Shown one piece after another: positions 1 through 10,025 of a DNA stretch of 64,000 nucleotides. The stretch spans positions 124,001 to 188,000 of the forward strand of contig MU853181.1 in NCBI GenBank assembly GCA_033085395.1. Direction: 5' to 3'. How positions within the stretch are numbered: position 1 is the stretch's first letter; each line of letters starts with the position of its first letter. This stretch comes from Xanthoparmelia taractica (taxonomy: Eukaryota > Ascomycota > Lecanoromycetes > Lecanorales > Parmeliaceae). Both the position numbers and the translations under genes were made by a program. The notes beneath the pieces were generated by a model. It had not been told where the DNA came from. It did no database searches and saw only the letters and a program-made list of their open reading frames with translations.

Positions 1-354
1 GGGAGAGTATGCGCTCGATGTCGCCTTTGGGTTCATCCGGCGTTCATTTTCTCCTACTGCTCTCATGAGCTCTCGCAGTATCAATAACGTGGAAAACCCT
101 CTGACACCTCCTCCGTCTAGACTCAGTATCGATTTTTTAGCCCAAGGGTCATCTATATCAAGGGTATATATCGAAGGTTCTGCCGAAGGGTCGCCACGTT
201 CGAGGTAACGTGGATCTGGCCCAGCTTCTTCGGGAATAGGAGGATGGGGGTGGGCATCGTAGGGTCTCGATTCTTGGGTGTGAACGAAGTGTATGGGGCT
301 GGTCCACTGTACGCTCTTGCTGCCATCCGCTTGTTTCCATGCTGTGATAGTCAT
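1..354 (-). CDS. Patatin-like phospholipase, N-terminal part (cut by window start)
   Basis: The reading frame opens at an ATG (354-352, minus) and runs off the window without a stop, giving 118 residues. Residues 1-74 are a polar, Pro-rich leader. At residues 78-88 is SLDGGGVRGFS, the GGGxRG oxyanion-hole motif that opens the patatin domain, followed by the helix STLLILRELM. The catalytic GxSxG serine and the Asp lie outside the window. Fungal patatins hydrolyse acyl lipids and occur alone or as effector domains of NLR-like proteins; the architecture here cannot be seen. An open minus frame at 468-671 (67 residues, not recognised) lies upstream and could be an unrelated exon. The start is uncertain, since an upstream spliced exon is possible. 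Confidence 0.8.
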   Translation of the reverse strand, partial: MTITAWKQADGSKSVQWTSPIHFVHTQESRPYDAHPHPPIPEEAGPDPRYLERGDPSAEPSIYTLDIDDPWAKKSILSLDGGGVRGFSTLLILRELMRAVGENERRMNPKATSSAYSP

Positions 355-2964
355 TGAGGACAGACGGTTAAGGAGGACGCGAAAAAGAGAAGGCCGGTCA
401 ATCTCGGAGTGCGTCGGGAGAATGCAGATTTGTTGAGCCAACAGATTGCTGCCTGGGTATTGGTATGTCAGCCAGCAGTCTTGACGGTATACAGCCCGTA
501 TGATGGCAAAGCAAGGCCAACATCAATGATCTTGGAAGCTTCAGCCTCGTGCTCAAGGCGCACAACCATTCTAAGCACGGCTGCGAAGAGGGGCCATACG
601 ACCCAACTGGTTTGAAAGACATGGAGACTTGGGTCACATTGTGATGCCACAGAATCAAGGAAGCCAATCATCTGCTAGGTAAGGCTAACGTCAGCCAATC
701 AAAGGAAAAGCTAAATGAGCCAGGTGGACGGACTCTACAATTAGAGAACACCTAGCGAATATTCCCCTAGCATACTTCGTACCACATTCGTTAGGACTTG
801 TTGATACCTGCCGCTTACGTATCCCCTGCTTATCTTACATGAGACGCACAAGCGGCACGTCTAACAGCGAGGCTTCGAATTCTTGTAGGCGCAGATTCGT
901 TGGCTTCGAGTTACTGCCACTAGGCGTATTGCAGCCTAATAGATGATCTCCAGCCAGTGTCTGGTTGACGAGAGTCTTGAGATGGCTCCAGAGTCGCCCA
1001 AGCAAAGACATTGGGTACGTGAGGGGTTTTATCCTTTCCGGTTCTGTAGTACCAAGTACTCCGTAAGTCTGCTCTCGGATACAGCCGTAAACGAAAGGGT
1101 CTGGTACCCGCGACCGGTATGTTTTTTCTATTTAAAAGTGGTGGAAGGCTTAGTGTTGTCACCGAGCGCTAACGAGCGAGGGGACGCATAATGCTAGGTC
1201 CTTTCTGACCACCATTTGCTTACTTCATAATCCCGAAGTCAGCCGTAGCGCTAATGCGGGACCTCGAAGTACTATGATTGGTCGATCGACAAAACCTGAC
1301 CTTTTGCAAAGATCAAAGAGCGGTGCGCAATGTTCTGGTATGCATCCTTTGCGGCAACGGTGGCTGTTTGAAATGAGGTGAATTAACCAACCTCTAAATT
1401 GCTCGAGTCATGGTAAGGGCCTTAATTCTGGATTGACTCAAAAGGAGGGCGGGTGGCTTCTGCCAACTATTGGCCACGAGCCCGGTCTGGCTTCGACAGG
1501 GATGCTCCATGCCGAGTCAGTTATTACGCAGTGTCATCAAGCAATCGAAATCTGATAATGACGATGAATCATATGTGTGAGCTTCGATAGTTCCCTAATG
1601 CGCCGGGCTGCGTGTCTCGGTCAGGTAAGTCCGCCGGGAAGGGTAAACGACATGTTGAGCCTGCGGTTTGAAGCCTTGCTTCTAATAAGAAAGAGCAACT
1701 CATGTAGGGCGAATTTCATTACTCATCAAGAGACCGGTGAATTTCTTCTTGTCTAGGTGTACATTCTTGGCACCATCTTCTTCAGCCTTGTGGTATGAAG
1801 GATCCCGCGTCCATAAATTCGGCAGAATCCATAGAAGTTCCAGCCGATCCTACCAGCGAATTGTTGCCCGATAACGGTAGCACATGAAGGCCAATGATTG
1901 GGTAAAGAAGTTAATGGTACTTGCAGCGGGGGCCCGGAGTATCGAAGCGTTCCCGTACTTCATTGTTAGAGGCCGCTCCTACGAGAGCAGTAGAGCACAA
2001 CGTTCTCCAGACATAAAAAAGTCTTAGGCTTCGATTGATTTTTTTGCTAAGGAAATCGGCCGTTCGAAAAGCTGTAGGAATAACAAAAAGGGCACAATAC
2101 ATCAGACTCAATCAATTGGAAAACGGAGTGAGAAGTCAACAGGCTTGGATTTTAATGCGCCCACGAGGCTGCGAAGCTGCCCTCACTTCACACATGACCT
2201 TTTTCGCAGAATAATTGGATGCTGCATGGTTCCTGCATTAAATTCGCGTGGCCTTGCGTACTAATTCCGAAGAGATATCTCGTGGCATCTTTGTCTTGCA
2301 AGCAGGATACTGAAAAAGGCGGCCCCGATTTGCGGAACGTCTCCACGCTGTAGGATAAATTAACTGACGCAGTCATTCAACACGCATCAAACACTGCTTG
2401 GTACAAAAAATGCATAGTGTCTTCTCCGAAGCACAGCCTTGTTGAACTCGGGTTCGGTGTCGATGATTCTGCAATCCGTGGTCCCAACAGGGCACAGTCG
2501 TTCGACACTCTTCTTCATGTGAGTCGTCATTTCGATGCAGAATGTCGAAAACCTTGGAGAAGGCTCGACGTCGAAGCGAGCCGGCGCTTAGGGAGTTGTA
2601 GGAAGCAGGCAAAACAGGGCGTCGCCCTTTTGCAAGGCGCACCGAATCTTTCCCGAATAGGTAAAAGGCTGAGTCTGTCACCGCATGTCCCACCCCCAGT
2701 AAAGGGAAGGGCGGTGGCAACCCTTTCACAGTCGGGACGTAAGGTCGTCGCCAACTCTTATATTTGAATGATCTCCGTTCAGAAAAGTTCTTAATCTTTT
2801 CCTCGCTTATAATCCTCTCGGTGTGTGAACGGAGTCTTATAAATTGAAGCTTTCTTGAGTATATCAAAATCTTTTCTTGGATTATATTTGAGAATTCTGT
2901 TCAGCTTTTCTGTTGAAATCCTTGTTTATGCGACACACCGCGTCCGTCTTCCTCCTACACCAGA
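355..2964. other. Intergenic, no recognised gene
   Basis: Only short overlapping frames on both strands are present. The longest is 164 codons on the minus strand at 2373-2867, opposed by an equally open plus frame, so neither is convincing. No tRNA, 5S rRNA or repeat was recognised. A 67-codon minus frame at 468-671 reads like protein but is not identified. Confidence 0.5.
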
Positions 2965-4898
2965 ATGGTCGAGCCTATTGGGACTACAATTGGGGCAGCG
3001 TCACTTATATTGCAGTTGCTCGATGGCTGTGTTAAGGGTCCGTTAGATACAGCAAAGGCTGAACAAGGTACGATCAGTGGTGTGCTGATTAGAAGCTAGG
3101 CTATAAATTTTTCATTGCGGCTGCTGGCATGCCAGACGATTGCCGCTACATGAGAGTTAAGCTCCAGATGGAGTATTCTCGACTTCTGGATTGGTGCGAG
3201 GTCGCCGGCCTCATCGAACTCAAAGACGGTCAAGATCTTCCTGACAGTCTAAGGACGAAAAAGCCCACTTTGGTCGCCATCCTTACGGAGATACGTATGT
3301 CCATGGAATATTTGGCAGAGATCCGTGGCAGATACGTCGAGTCCAACTCAGCAGTAGATAATGCAAGTGAGAAAGCAGCTATCGAGACTGACCTGCTCGA
3401 AGAATTCTCCCACTTGGCCGTTTCGTATGAAAAGCAGCCTGGCCAGCTCAAGCAAACTCATGACAGAAACTACATTGCACGAGGCATCAGCATGGCAAGT
3501 AAAGTAGTGAAGGATCCTAAAAGGCTGCAATGGGTTGCCTTTGACAAGGACGTATTTTTGAAACTTTTAGGAAGATTGACTGAGCTTAATGACTGTCTGC
3601 AAGAGCTGATGCATGGGCATCAGGCGAGAGCACTGGAATCGGCGACCCAGAAAACTTACCTTGAGATGGTGCACATTGGGGGTTCTGTCGCAGAGCTCAA
3701 ACATTTAGTGACTGCTGCAATGTTACTGCAAGAGCGCAATGGGGTTGAATCTTCGACCGCCTCTATCAGGCGCCGCAACGAAAAGGCTCTAGCATCTCTC
3801 GCTGACTTTAAAACTCTCAACGCTACGGATGAAGGGCTTGTCTGTGGAGGTCCTGCTGTACAAAGAAACAGTGCAAGTCCATCTCCGTTGAATTATTCGC
3901 AGATCTACTACGAAGAGGACAGTGTCATGACTTCCACTTCGGATAGCAGGATCCGCACGGAAGGCAAGCTGTACCCTGGCAACGGTACCGAGCAGCATGT
4001 CTGGGTTGAATGGAAAGCATACGACACGAAATACGACCGCCAGCTAGAGAAGCATGTGCCTTTGCCGAAGACTTTGAAACGCGTCAAAGAACTGGTCTCT
4101 CTCCTTCAGTCCGACAAACCAAGTCAGTTCTGTGCGCCCCGTTGTCTTGGCTTCTTCAACGACAGAGACGACACCAAAGACAGCAATCACAGATCCCGCT
4201 TTGGCCTGGTCTTCGAGAAACCGGAGAAAAGTGCCTCGCCAGTCTCACTCCGTCAAATGATCTTTACAGTATCCAAACCATCACTGACTGATCGAGTCTG
4301 CCTAGCTCACAAGATTAGCACTTGTGTCTTGTACCTCCACGCCGTCAACTGGCTACACAAGGGCTTGAGAAGCGATGGCGTGATCTTTTTTCCCAACTCC
4401 TCCGATACTCGAAGCATCAGAAACCCCTACATCAGCGGCTACGAATACGCGCGGCCGGACAAAGACGGCCAGACCACGACCACCACGACGGTATTCGCCG
4501 ACTACCTCATGCTCTACGTGCACCCAAACTACCAAGGCTACGAAGCCAAAGGCACCTACCGCAAAACCTTCGACATCTACAGTCTCGGCATCGTCCTGCT
4601 GGAGATTGCGCACTGGAAGCGCATCGAGAATATCCTCGACATCGACACGCACACCGCGAAGCCGGCCCAGTTGAAGGCGGTCCGGGAACGTCTCCTGCAG
4701 CCTGGGTCTCCGTATCTGGCGTTTGTGAGGGAAAATCTGGGCGATAGGTATTATACGGCCGTCAAAAGTTGCATTGAAGGGCGCTCTGCGTTTGATATTG
4801 GTGATGGCGAGAGTGAAGCTGATGTGCAGACGGGGGCGAAGTTGCAGCATCATTTTACTACGCTAGTTGTGGATGCTTTGGAGAGTATCAGTGTTTGA
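2965..4898 (+). CDS. HeLo-domain protein with C-terminal pseudokinase
   Basis: Model: exons 2965-3037 and 3100-4898, 623 aa. The 62-nt intron (branch CTGAT, acceptor CTAG) restores the typical HeLo N-terminus: exon 1 encodes a hydrophobic helix (IGAASLILQLLDGCVKG) that continues as YKFFIAAAGMPDDCRYMRVK. An unspliced start at 3129 would lose this helix. Residues about 1-215 are the helical HeLo (HET-s/LopB-like) domain. From about residue 300 a protein-kinase-like fold follows, but catalytic motifs are missing: the HRD position reads HKG (after WL) and the DFG region reads SGYEYARP. HeLo domains of the HET-S family act as membrane-disrupting cell-death effectors, and HeLo-kinase-like fusions are common in Pezizomycotina. 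The function here is inferred. Codon use turns from C-ending to G/T-ending near 4680. Confidence 0.82.
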
Positions 4899-4960
4899 GG
4901 GGGAGACCTTTTGGAAATGTATAGAGCTTCTCGCTTATAATGAGTGCGGAGGTCTATGTA

Positions 4961-5448
4961 AGAGAATGGGGCAAAAGAAATGAATAGAGGGCCGTCCGAA
5001 CTCTATTTTTTCTAAGTCCTACAGTTGGGGGCAAGTCCAAGCGGGCTCAGATCTTCCCAATCCCTCCACAAGTGATAAGACTGTGCGTCGATCTACTGGT
5101 TCTGGAAATTGGCGCAACCAAAATGCGTTAGCGTATGCGGATAACCCTATGTCTGATCGATTAATACTGCCAAACTCGACATACTCCTCAACCGGCTGAC
5201 TCTCGAGAAGTTGTAAACAACATCAAAGATATCCAACCATCTACTATCAAGATACTTTCCTAACAGTTGAACGGCATCCCACGATCCTTATTGCTAGTGC
5301 TCTGGACCGAGTATCTTGACTGGCCAACAATCCGATGCCTTCAAGACTTGGTTATTCTTCCCTGCCAAGACTATAGGGCTACCACTGTAGGATTTAGAAA
5401 AAATAAAGTTCGGACGGCCCTCTATTCATTTCTTTTGCCCCATTCTCT
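4961..5448. mobile_element. MITE-like element with 65-bp terminal inverted repeats and TA flanks
   Basis: The left end, 4961-5025, and the right end, 5384-5448, are inverted copies over 65 bp with 2 mismatches, starting AGAGAATGGGGCAAAAGAAA. The element is 488 bp and is bordered on each side by TA (4959-4960, 5449-5450), the target duplication of Tc1/mariner/Fot1-type transposons. The interior has no meaningful reading frame and no transposase motif, so it would be a non-autonomous miniature element or a deletion derivative. It lies 60 bp past the stop codon of the HeLo gene. The TIR is seen directly; the superfamily is inferred from the TA. Confidence 0.82.
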
Positions 5449-7561
5449 TATTCTCTTTTGGTGAAGAGCTCGTTGGTGAGCGTCTTCCTTGTCTATGCTG
5501 TTAGACCATTTGACGTCTTAGAGCCTTGCAACCACTATTCGCTCTTTTCGATTTAGAAAGGGGCGGCACTTGTTATATCTTTTTCTGTAATATATATGTA
5601 CGATAATCGTGCACATTCTCGAATGACACCACGATTGCGGACCGACAGACTACATCCAGCTACGCAACAGATCCGGACCGAGCCTGCTTATCCGGAGATC
5701 CTACCTCCATGCACCAAACTCGGTTGGCAGCAGCCGCACATATAAATGACTGACGCATCAATCGCCTTCAGCTTATCGTCTCCTTGCGCCAGACAATTTC
5801 TAGAGCCCTAGATGCTGCGAGCTTGAGCCGTTATCCCTGCATACTACGCCTCGTATCAAACCGATACTAGCGCCGAGGCTTGCGTGTTGGAGATGAGAAC
5901 TGTGTCTTTGAAAAGACCCAGTCACTTGTCTTGGATACAGGTGAACCCAGTAAATAGTACCCTCCGCTGGAGGTGAACGGGTACGAGAGAAAAGGCGTCT
6001 TTGTTGCAGGCGGTGCGCTGCGTCTTGATTTGCCTTCCTTGCGGTGGGCTATGTTAAGATTTTCTACAAAACATTGAGTGATGCGTTATTGGGAATGTGC
6101 GGGTTTATTGGGTTTGCGGTCTATGACAGTGTAAAAGTGTGGGTCTATTCGATATACGATTCGCATGCGAGATCGATATGGTTAAGGAAAGTCTTTGGTG
6201 GGGTTTCAAGATTCGGGCTGCTTTGGACATATGCTGCGTCAGTCATTGCTTGCTCGGAATCATCCACTTGGATTATAGGGTTGGATACAGCATCACCGAT
6301 GTCGCGAAAAAGTATATAGAATTGGGGATATTACATGTGCTTTAGCAGCCATGTTATTGACACGGGACTATGAGCTTGCTGGAGTGGAACATTATATATA
6401 GCCATGGGGTTGAATATGGGCTTCATTCTCTTGGGACTGACTGAAGGACTTATAGCAAGGGTGTAGTTGGTCGTCTTGGGAGTGTCCGTGGCATGGTTGA
6501 TACGGTTGAGCGAGCGAGGCGGGGGGTTCGTGTGATTGGGCGGGTGAGAATCGAGTATGATGAAGTTTGCAAAGAGGCTATGCTGTGCTATGCTAATGTG
6601 CATGCCGGACGGAGACGATCAGTTGCTCTTCTTTGGAATCGATCTGTGAAGCGGTATCAAATTCTACTTTCATTACTCGACTCACATCCATCTGATCTCA
6701 TCCCAACCTGTCCCCCGTCTGATCTCCATCACCTACCTACCTACCTACTTACTCGCTTACACCCACCCGCTCAAACACTCTGCCACCCGTCCACCCGTCG
6801 TCCATCCATCCATCCATTCATCCTTCTAACTTCTTCCACCATCCACAACATCACCTCTGCATATCCCCTCCTTCCTCCTGAGTCGTCAGGTAGAGGGTAT
6901 ATCTCAGCTACCACGCCCCCAACTTATCCACGTGCGTACGTGCTGAGAAGTGCAAAGACGGCTCACATCCATTCGTCCTTTTATGTATGGGAAGAAGCGG
7001 GCACGACTTCTAGCCCCTAAACCGGAACTCAGAAAACGTTTTGTGCGTGCATTAATCATGGTGGATAGCTTGAATTGAGCAGGAGGAGTTGGGCAGGGTT
7101 CGTATCGTCTGTTGTTTTTTCTTTTACTTTTGCTTTTGCTTCTCCTTTTACTTTCCCTTCTCCTTCCCTGTTTTTCTCCCTCTCCTCTTGTTCTCCTTCC
7201 CATTGTTCTTCTCCTTTTCTTGACCTCATCTTCTATCAGAAACCAAGAGCCTATCTACCGCATCCATCCATCCGTCGATATTCTTTTAATCAAGGGAACG
7301 AACCCGACAATGTCGGCGTTAGTATCCATTTCCATTGTTCATTCCTTGGCTGAATATTTGATTCTACGTACGGTACGTAGGGTTAGATTGGAAGATTCAA
7401 GCATATACCAGAGATCTAAGTTGGCCGCAGACGAGAATCAGTAATGTATCAATTCGGTTACATGTGCTGTCTGTATACAAATACGAACGACGATTCCGTG
7501 ATCTCCTACCCCACAGCATCGACTCAGTCAGCACACCATCCCATTCCCAGCATCTATCTAA
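5449..7561. other. Gene-poor stretch with pyrimidine-rich tracts
   Basis: No supported gene. Short frames near 6044-6345 and 6493-7020 are not recognised; the latter runs through low-complexity DNA. Microsatellite-like CTAC repeats lie at about 6731-6752 and CCAT repeats at about 6801-6825. A strongly pyrimidine-rich block (TTTTC/CTCCTT) spans about 7109-7226. Confidence 0.5.
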
Positions 7562-8236
7562 CTACCCTAAGAGTCCGTTTCTAGAACTTACACCGAGTGA
7601 CGAGCAAGAAAGAGCATTGGTAACCGGCCTCGGGCCTTGGTAGCAGCAAGCATAATAGCAGAATTTGGTCGAGGGCGTAGCAGTTGCTTCCCGGGCACTT
7701 GGGTCGCGGCTGCGCGGGGATCCCCTTTGCCCTCCGGATCCGGGATACTCTTCTGACGCAACCTTGTTGTGCGTTCTTACGAGCCGCGGGAGCATGGGAA
7801 CGGTTGCACTTGCGTAGGTAGTTTGGGGTGACTTGGCTGGTGGAGACGTCGTTGCTGGGGAGGAGTGGATTGGAGCCACAGGCTTTGCAGCCTTGGTCCA
7901 TGGGATATGGGAAGGGGAGTCTATTCTTTCATGATAGATTTTCTACACCCGGATTAGCGTAGTATGTAGTGAGCGAGATACTTACGACAACCCATTCAGC
8001 AAGTCCAGCGCGTCTCCTGCGGTGATATTTCTGATCATAATTTTGAGAGAAGGCACACAAGTGCCCCTGGCATGCCATATGTTGTAGGACCAAAGCTATC
8101 GCCAGATGGTAATCCTTTACCAAGTCGATGACAACGCTGAGGCCCCCACCAAGGGCTCTTATGGTGCATAGTGCGCTACCGCGGCAATTTACGAGGATGC
8201 GGAGCTTAGGATGGAGAGGAAGGCGCTTAGAGGCAT
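7562..8236 (-). other. Unresolved minus-strand coding signal, possible small spliced gene
   Basis: On the minus strand a well-formed intron (GTAAGT donor at 7980, CTAAT branch, TAG acceptor at about 7938) joins an Arg-rich frame ending AGLAEWVV to a long open frame that stops at 7562. A different frame (7581-7901) is Cys-rich and ends in TRCKF. An ATG at 8236-8234 opens a short hydrophobic peptide, MPLSAFLSILSSASS, followed by a GT donor at 8192. No single model links these pieces and no family is recognised. It may be a small secreted protein or a decayed gene. Confidence 0.25.
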
Positions 8237-8526
8237 TGTGGAGAGTTTGTCCGGTGTGAAATGGATATCAAGTGGGTTATGAAGACGGAGAGAAGAGTGA
8301 CGCAGTGCAGAGCATGAAAATATGAGGTGCGGTTTCATGACTGCGAGCGATGCTATTATATGACAAGGAGGAGCAATGATTATCATCTTCAATCTCCCAG
8401 CCTTGCTATGCTGGAAATTTCTGTCGGTAGGTTTGTACAAAAGAACCACAGGTCAAACAAGGCACATACAGGAGGAGGCGCAGACAATAAATGCCCTCTG
8501 AAAATGGGAAGTGGGTAGCCGGATTC

Positions 8527-9542
8527 CTATGGACTATTATAAGAAGACCTAAACATGAATCCAGAGAGGCAAGGACCACGTTTGGAGAGCCGGCTTGAAG
8601 CAAGAACCACAGGTTGGGGAGGTGATCCGGTCTTAGCCCTTTTTGACAAGTCGGTCAGGTGTTTTCCTTGGGTAGCCATGTGCTCTGCTTGCTTGCATAT
8701 GATGAGGAGCACTGAGCATGCTTCGAGGGCGGTTTTCCTGCAGTACCGCCATGCAACATCAGCATCCACCGCGCTCAAAATCTCCTCGTATCCGTCCCGT
8801 TCAACCACCTGTACTTCATTCTTCGTACCAACCTTGTATGTTGCATCACATTGGTAAATATCCAGTGCTCATGAAGAATGATGCAGACCGAGCAGGCACT
8901 CACAAATCGTCCAGTCGGCAGAATCGTCCAGACCGAGCTTTCAATTACTCTGCAAGACTTGGAATTTCTTGTGCACATGTGGAGAGCTACACTCTGTAAG
9001 TCTTGGACAGGCAACATGGGATGACGATAATATTCGAGAGACGTACACAACCAAGACAGACAATGGTACTCCCGCCCGAGGATCCGCGGGCGTTCAAAAC
9101 CAGTTGGTCCATTCGTCGACTCGTACCTGGACAAGATAGCTCGCAGCGGAAAGTAAGTCTTCGTCAGTCAGGCCAAGCCCAGAGATAGCCATACGACTAC
9201 TAGCGGAATCGCCTCCCTTCAAGCTACGATTGCTGCAACTATACGGAACGAAGAAGGGCGCGTTGAAGGCAGAGTAGATATCCTGTGGTTTCAGCACTGA
9301 TTCGGAATCAAGCAACGTGACTTTGCACAAGGTCATCATACGGACGCTGCGAACGACAAGTCTTTACCAGACAGACGCCTCGAGCTCAGGCATAGCCACC
9401 CCTGTCTGATCTCTCGGGCCATTGACCAAGGCGGTACGATAGCGAAAAAGATGCATTCGGTGGTCAACGCCAGACACGCTGCCATAGAATGTTCTTAGCA
9501 TCAGGTAAAAAGCAGCCTGCTCCTCGTGTCGAAGCCTCATTC
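8527..9542 (-). pseudogene. Decayed or mis-spliced minus-strand gene, family not recognised
   Basis: Three consecutive minus-strand blocks read like conserved protein. (a) 9542-9367, from an ATG, contains FYLMLRTFYGSVSG and ends at a TAA. (b) 9339-9128 contains KPQDIYSAFNAPFFVPYS and ends at a plausible GT donor. (c) A frame around 8950-8527 contains LEACSVLLIICKQAEHMA, with a clean intron (GTGAGT...ACAAG) joining ILPTGRF to VGTKNEVQVVERDGYEEI. The gap between (a) and (b) could only be removed by a 21-nt intron, which is too short, so a stop or small deletion separates them. The C-terminal helices loosely resemble fungal transcription-factor middle regions, but this is weak. Best read as a relic. 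Confidence 0.35.
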
Positions 9543-10025
9543 CGCAATCTCATGCACCGAAATCAGCCAGACAATCCTAGTGGATACCCACATTGTCTGA
9601 CAGCTTGGCTGGGAAGGTGCGAAGGGGGTAGATGAATTGTATGGGCTTCTCTTGTTGACGTTGGCTGTAAAGAATTGTATAGCATTGCCATAGCTATGCG
9701 CGTGTTAATTGCAAACGATCTAGGGGATTGAGGTGCACCCGAAACCATTGAAAAGAGTTGTAGAAGTGCATTTGGACCCAGGTCGGGAGATATGTAGGCA
9801 CAGGTTCGTAATGATACGATAAACGTGGCTAATATAAATTGCTAAATGGGTATGGTTAAGTACAAGAGCACAGCGCAATGGTACATGAGACTGGAAAATC
9901 CCGACTCCAGTATACAAGACTCCAGAAACCTTCGTAGCGCCTTCCCACTCTAGGAGAGCCCACGGACGACACAAGAGCTTGATCCCTGAGAAGAGGTAGA
10001 CGCATAAATGTTGGCCGTTTCCTGT
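9543..10025. other. Intergenic, nothing recognised
   Basis: No frame above background and no repeat seen. It includes the 3' flank of the PPR gene. Confidence 0.5.

Noticed and set aside
2373..2867. 164-codon minus frame and opposing plus frame 2417-2767
   Set aside because: Both strands equally open, composition unlike protein, no family.
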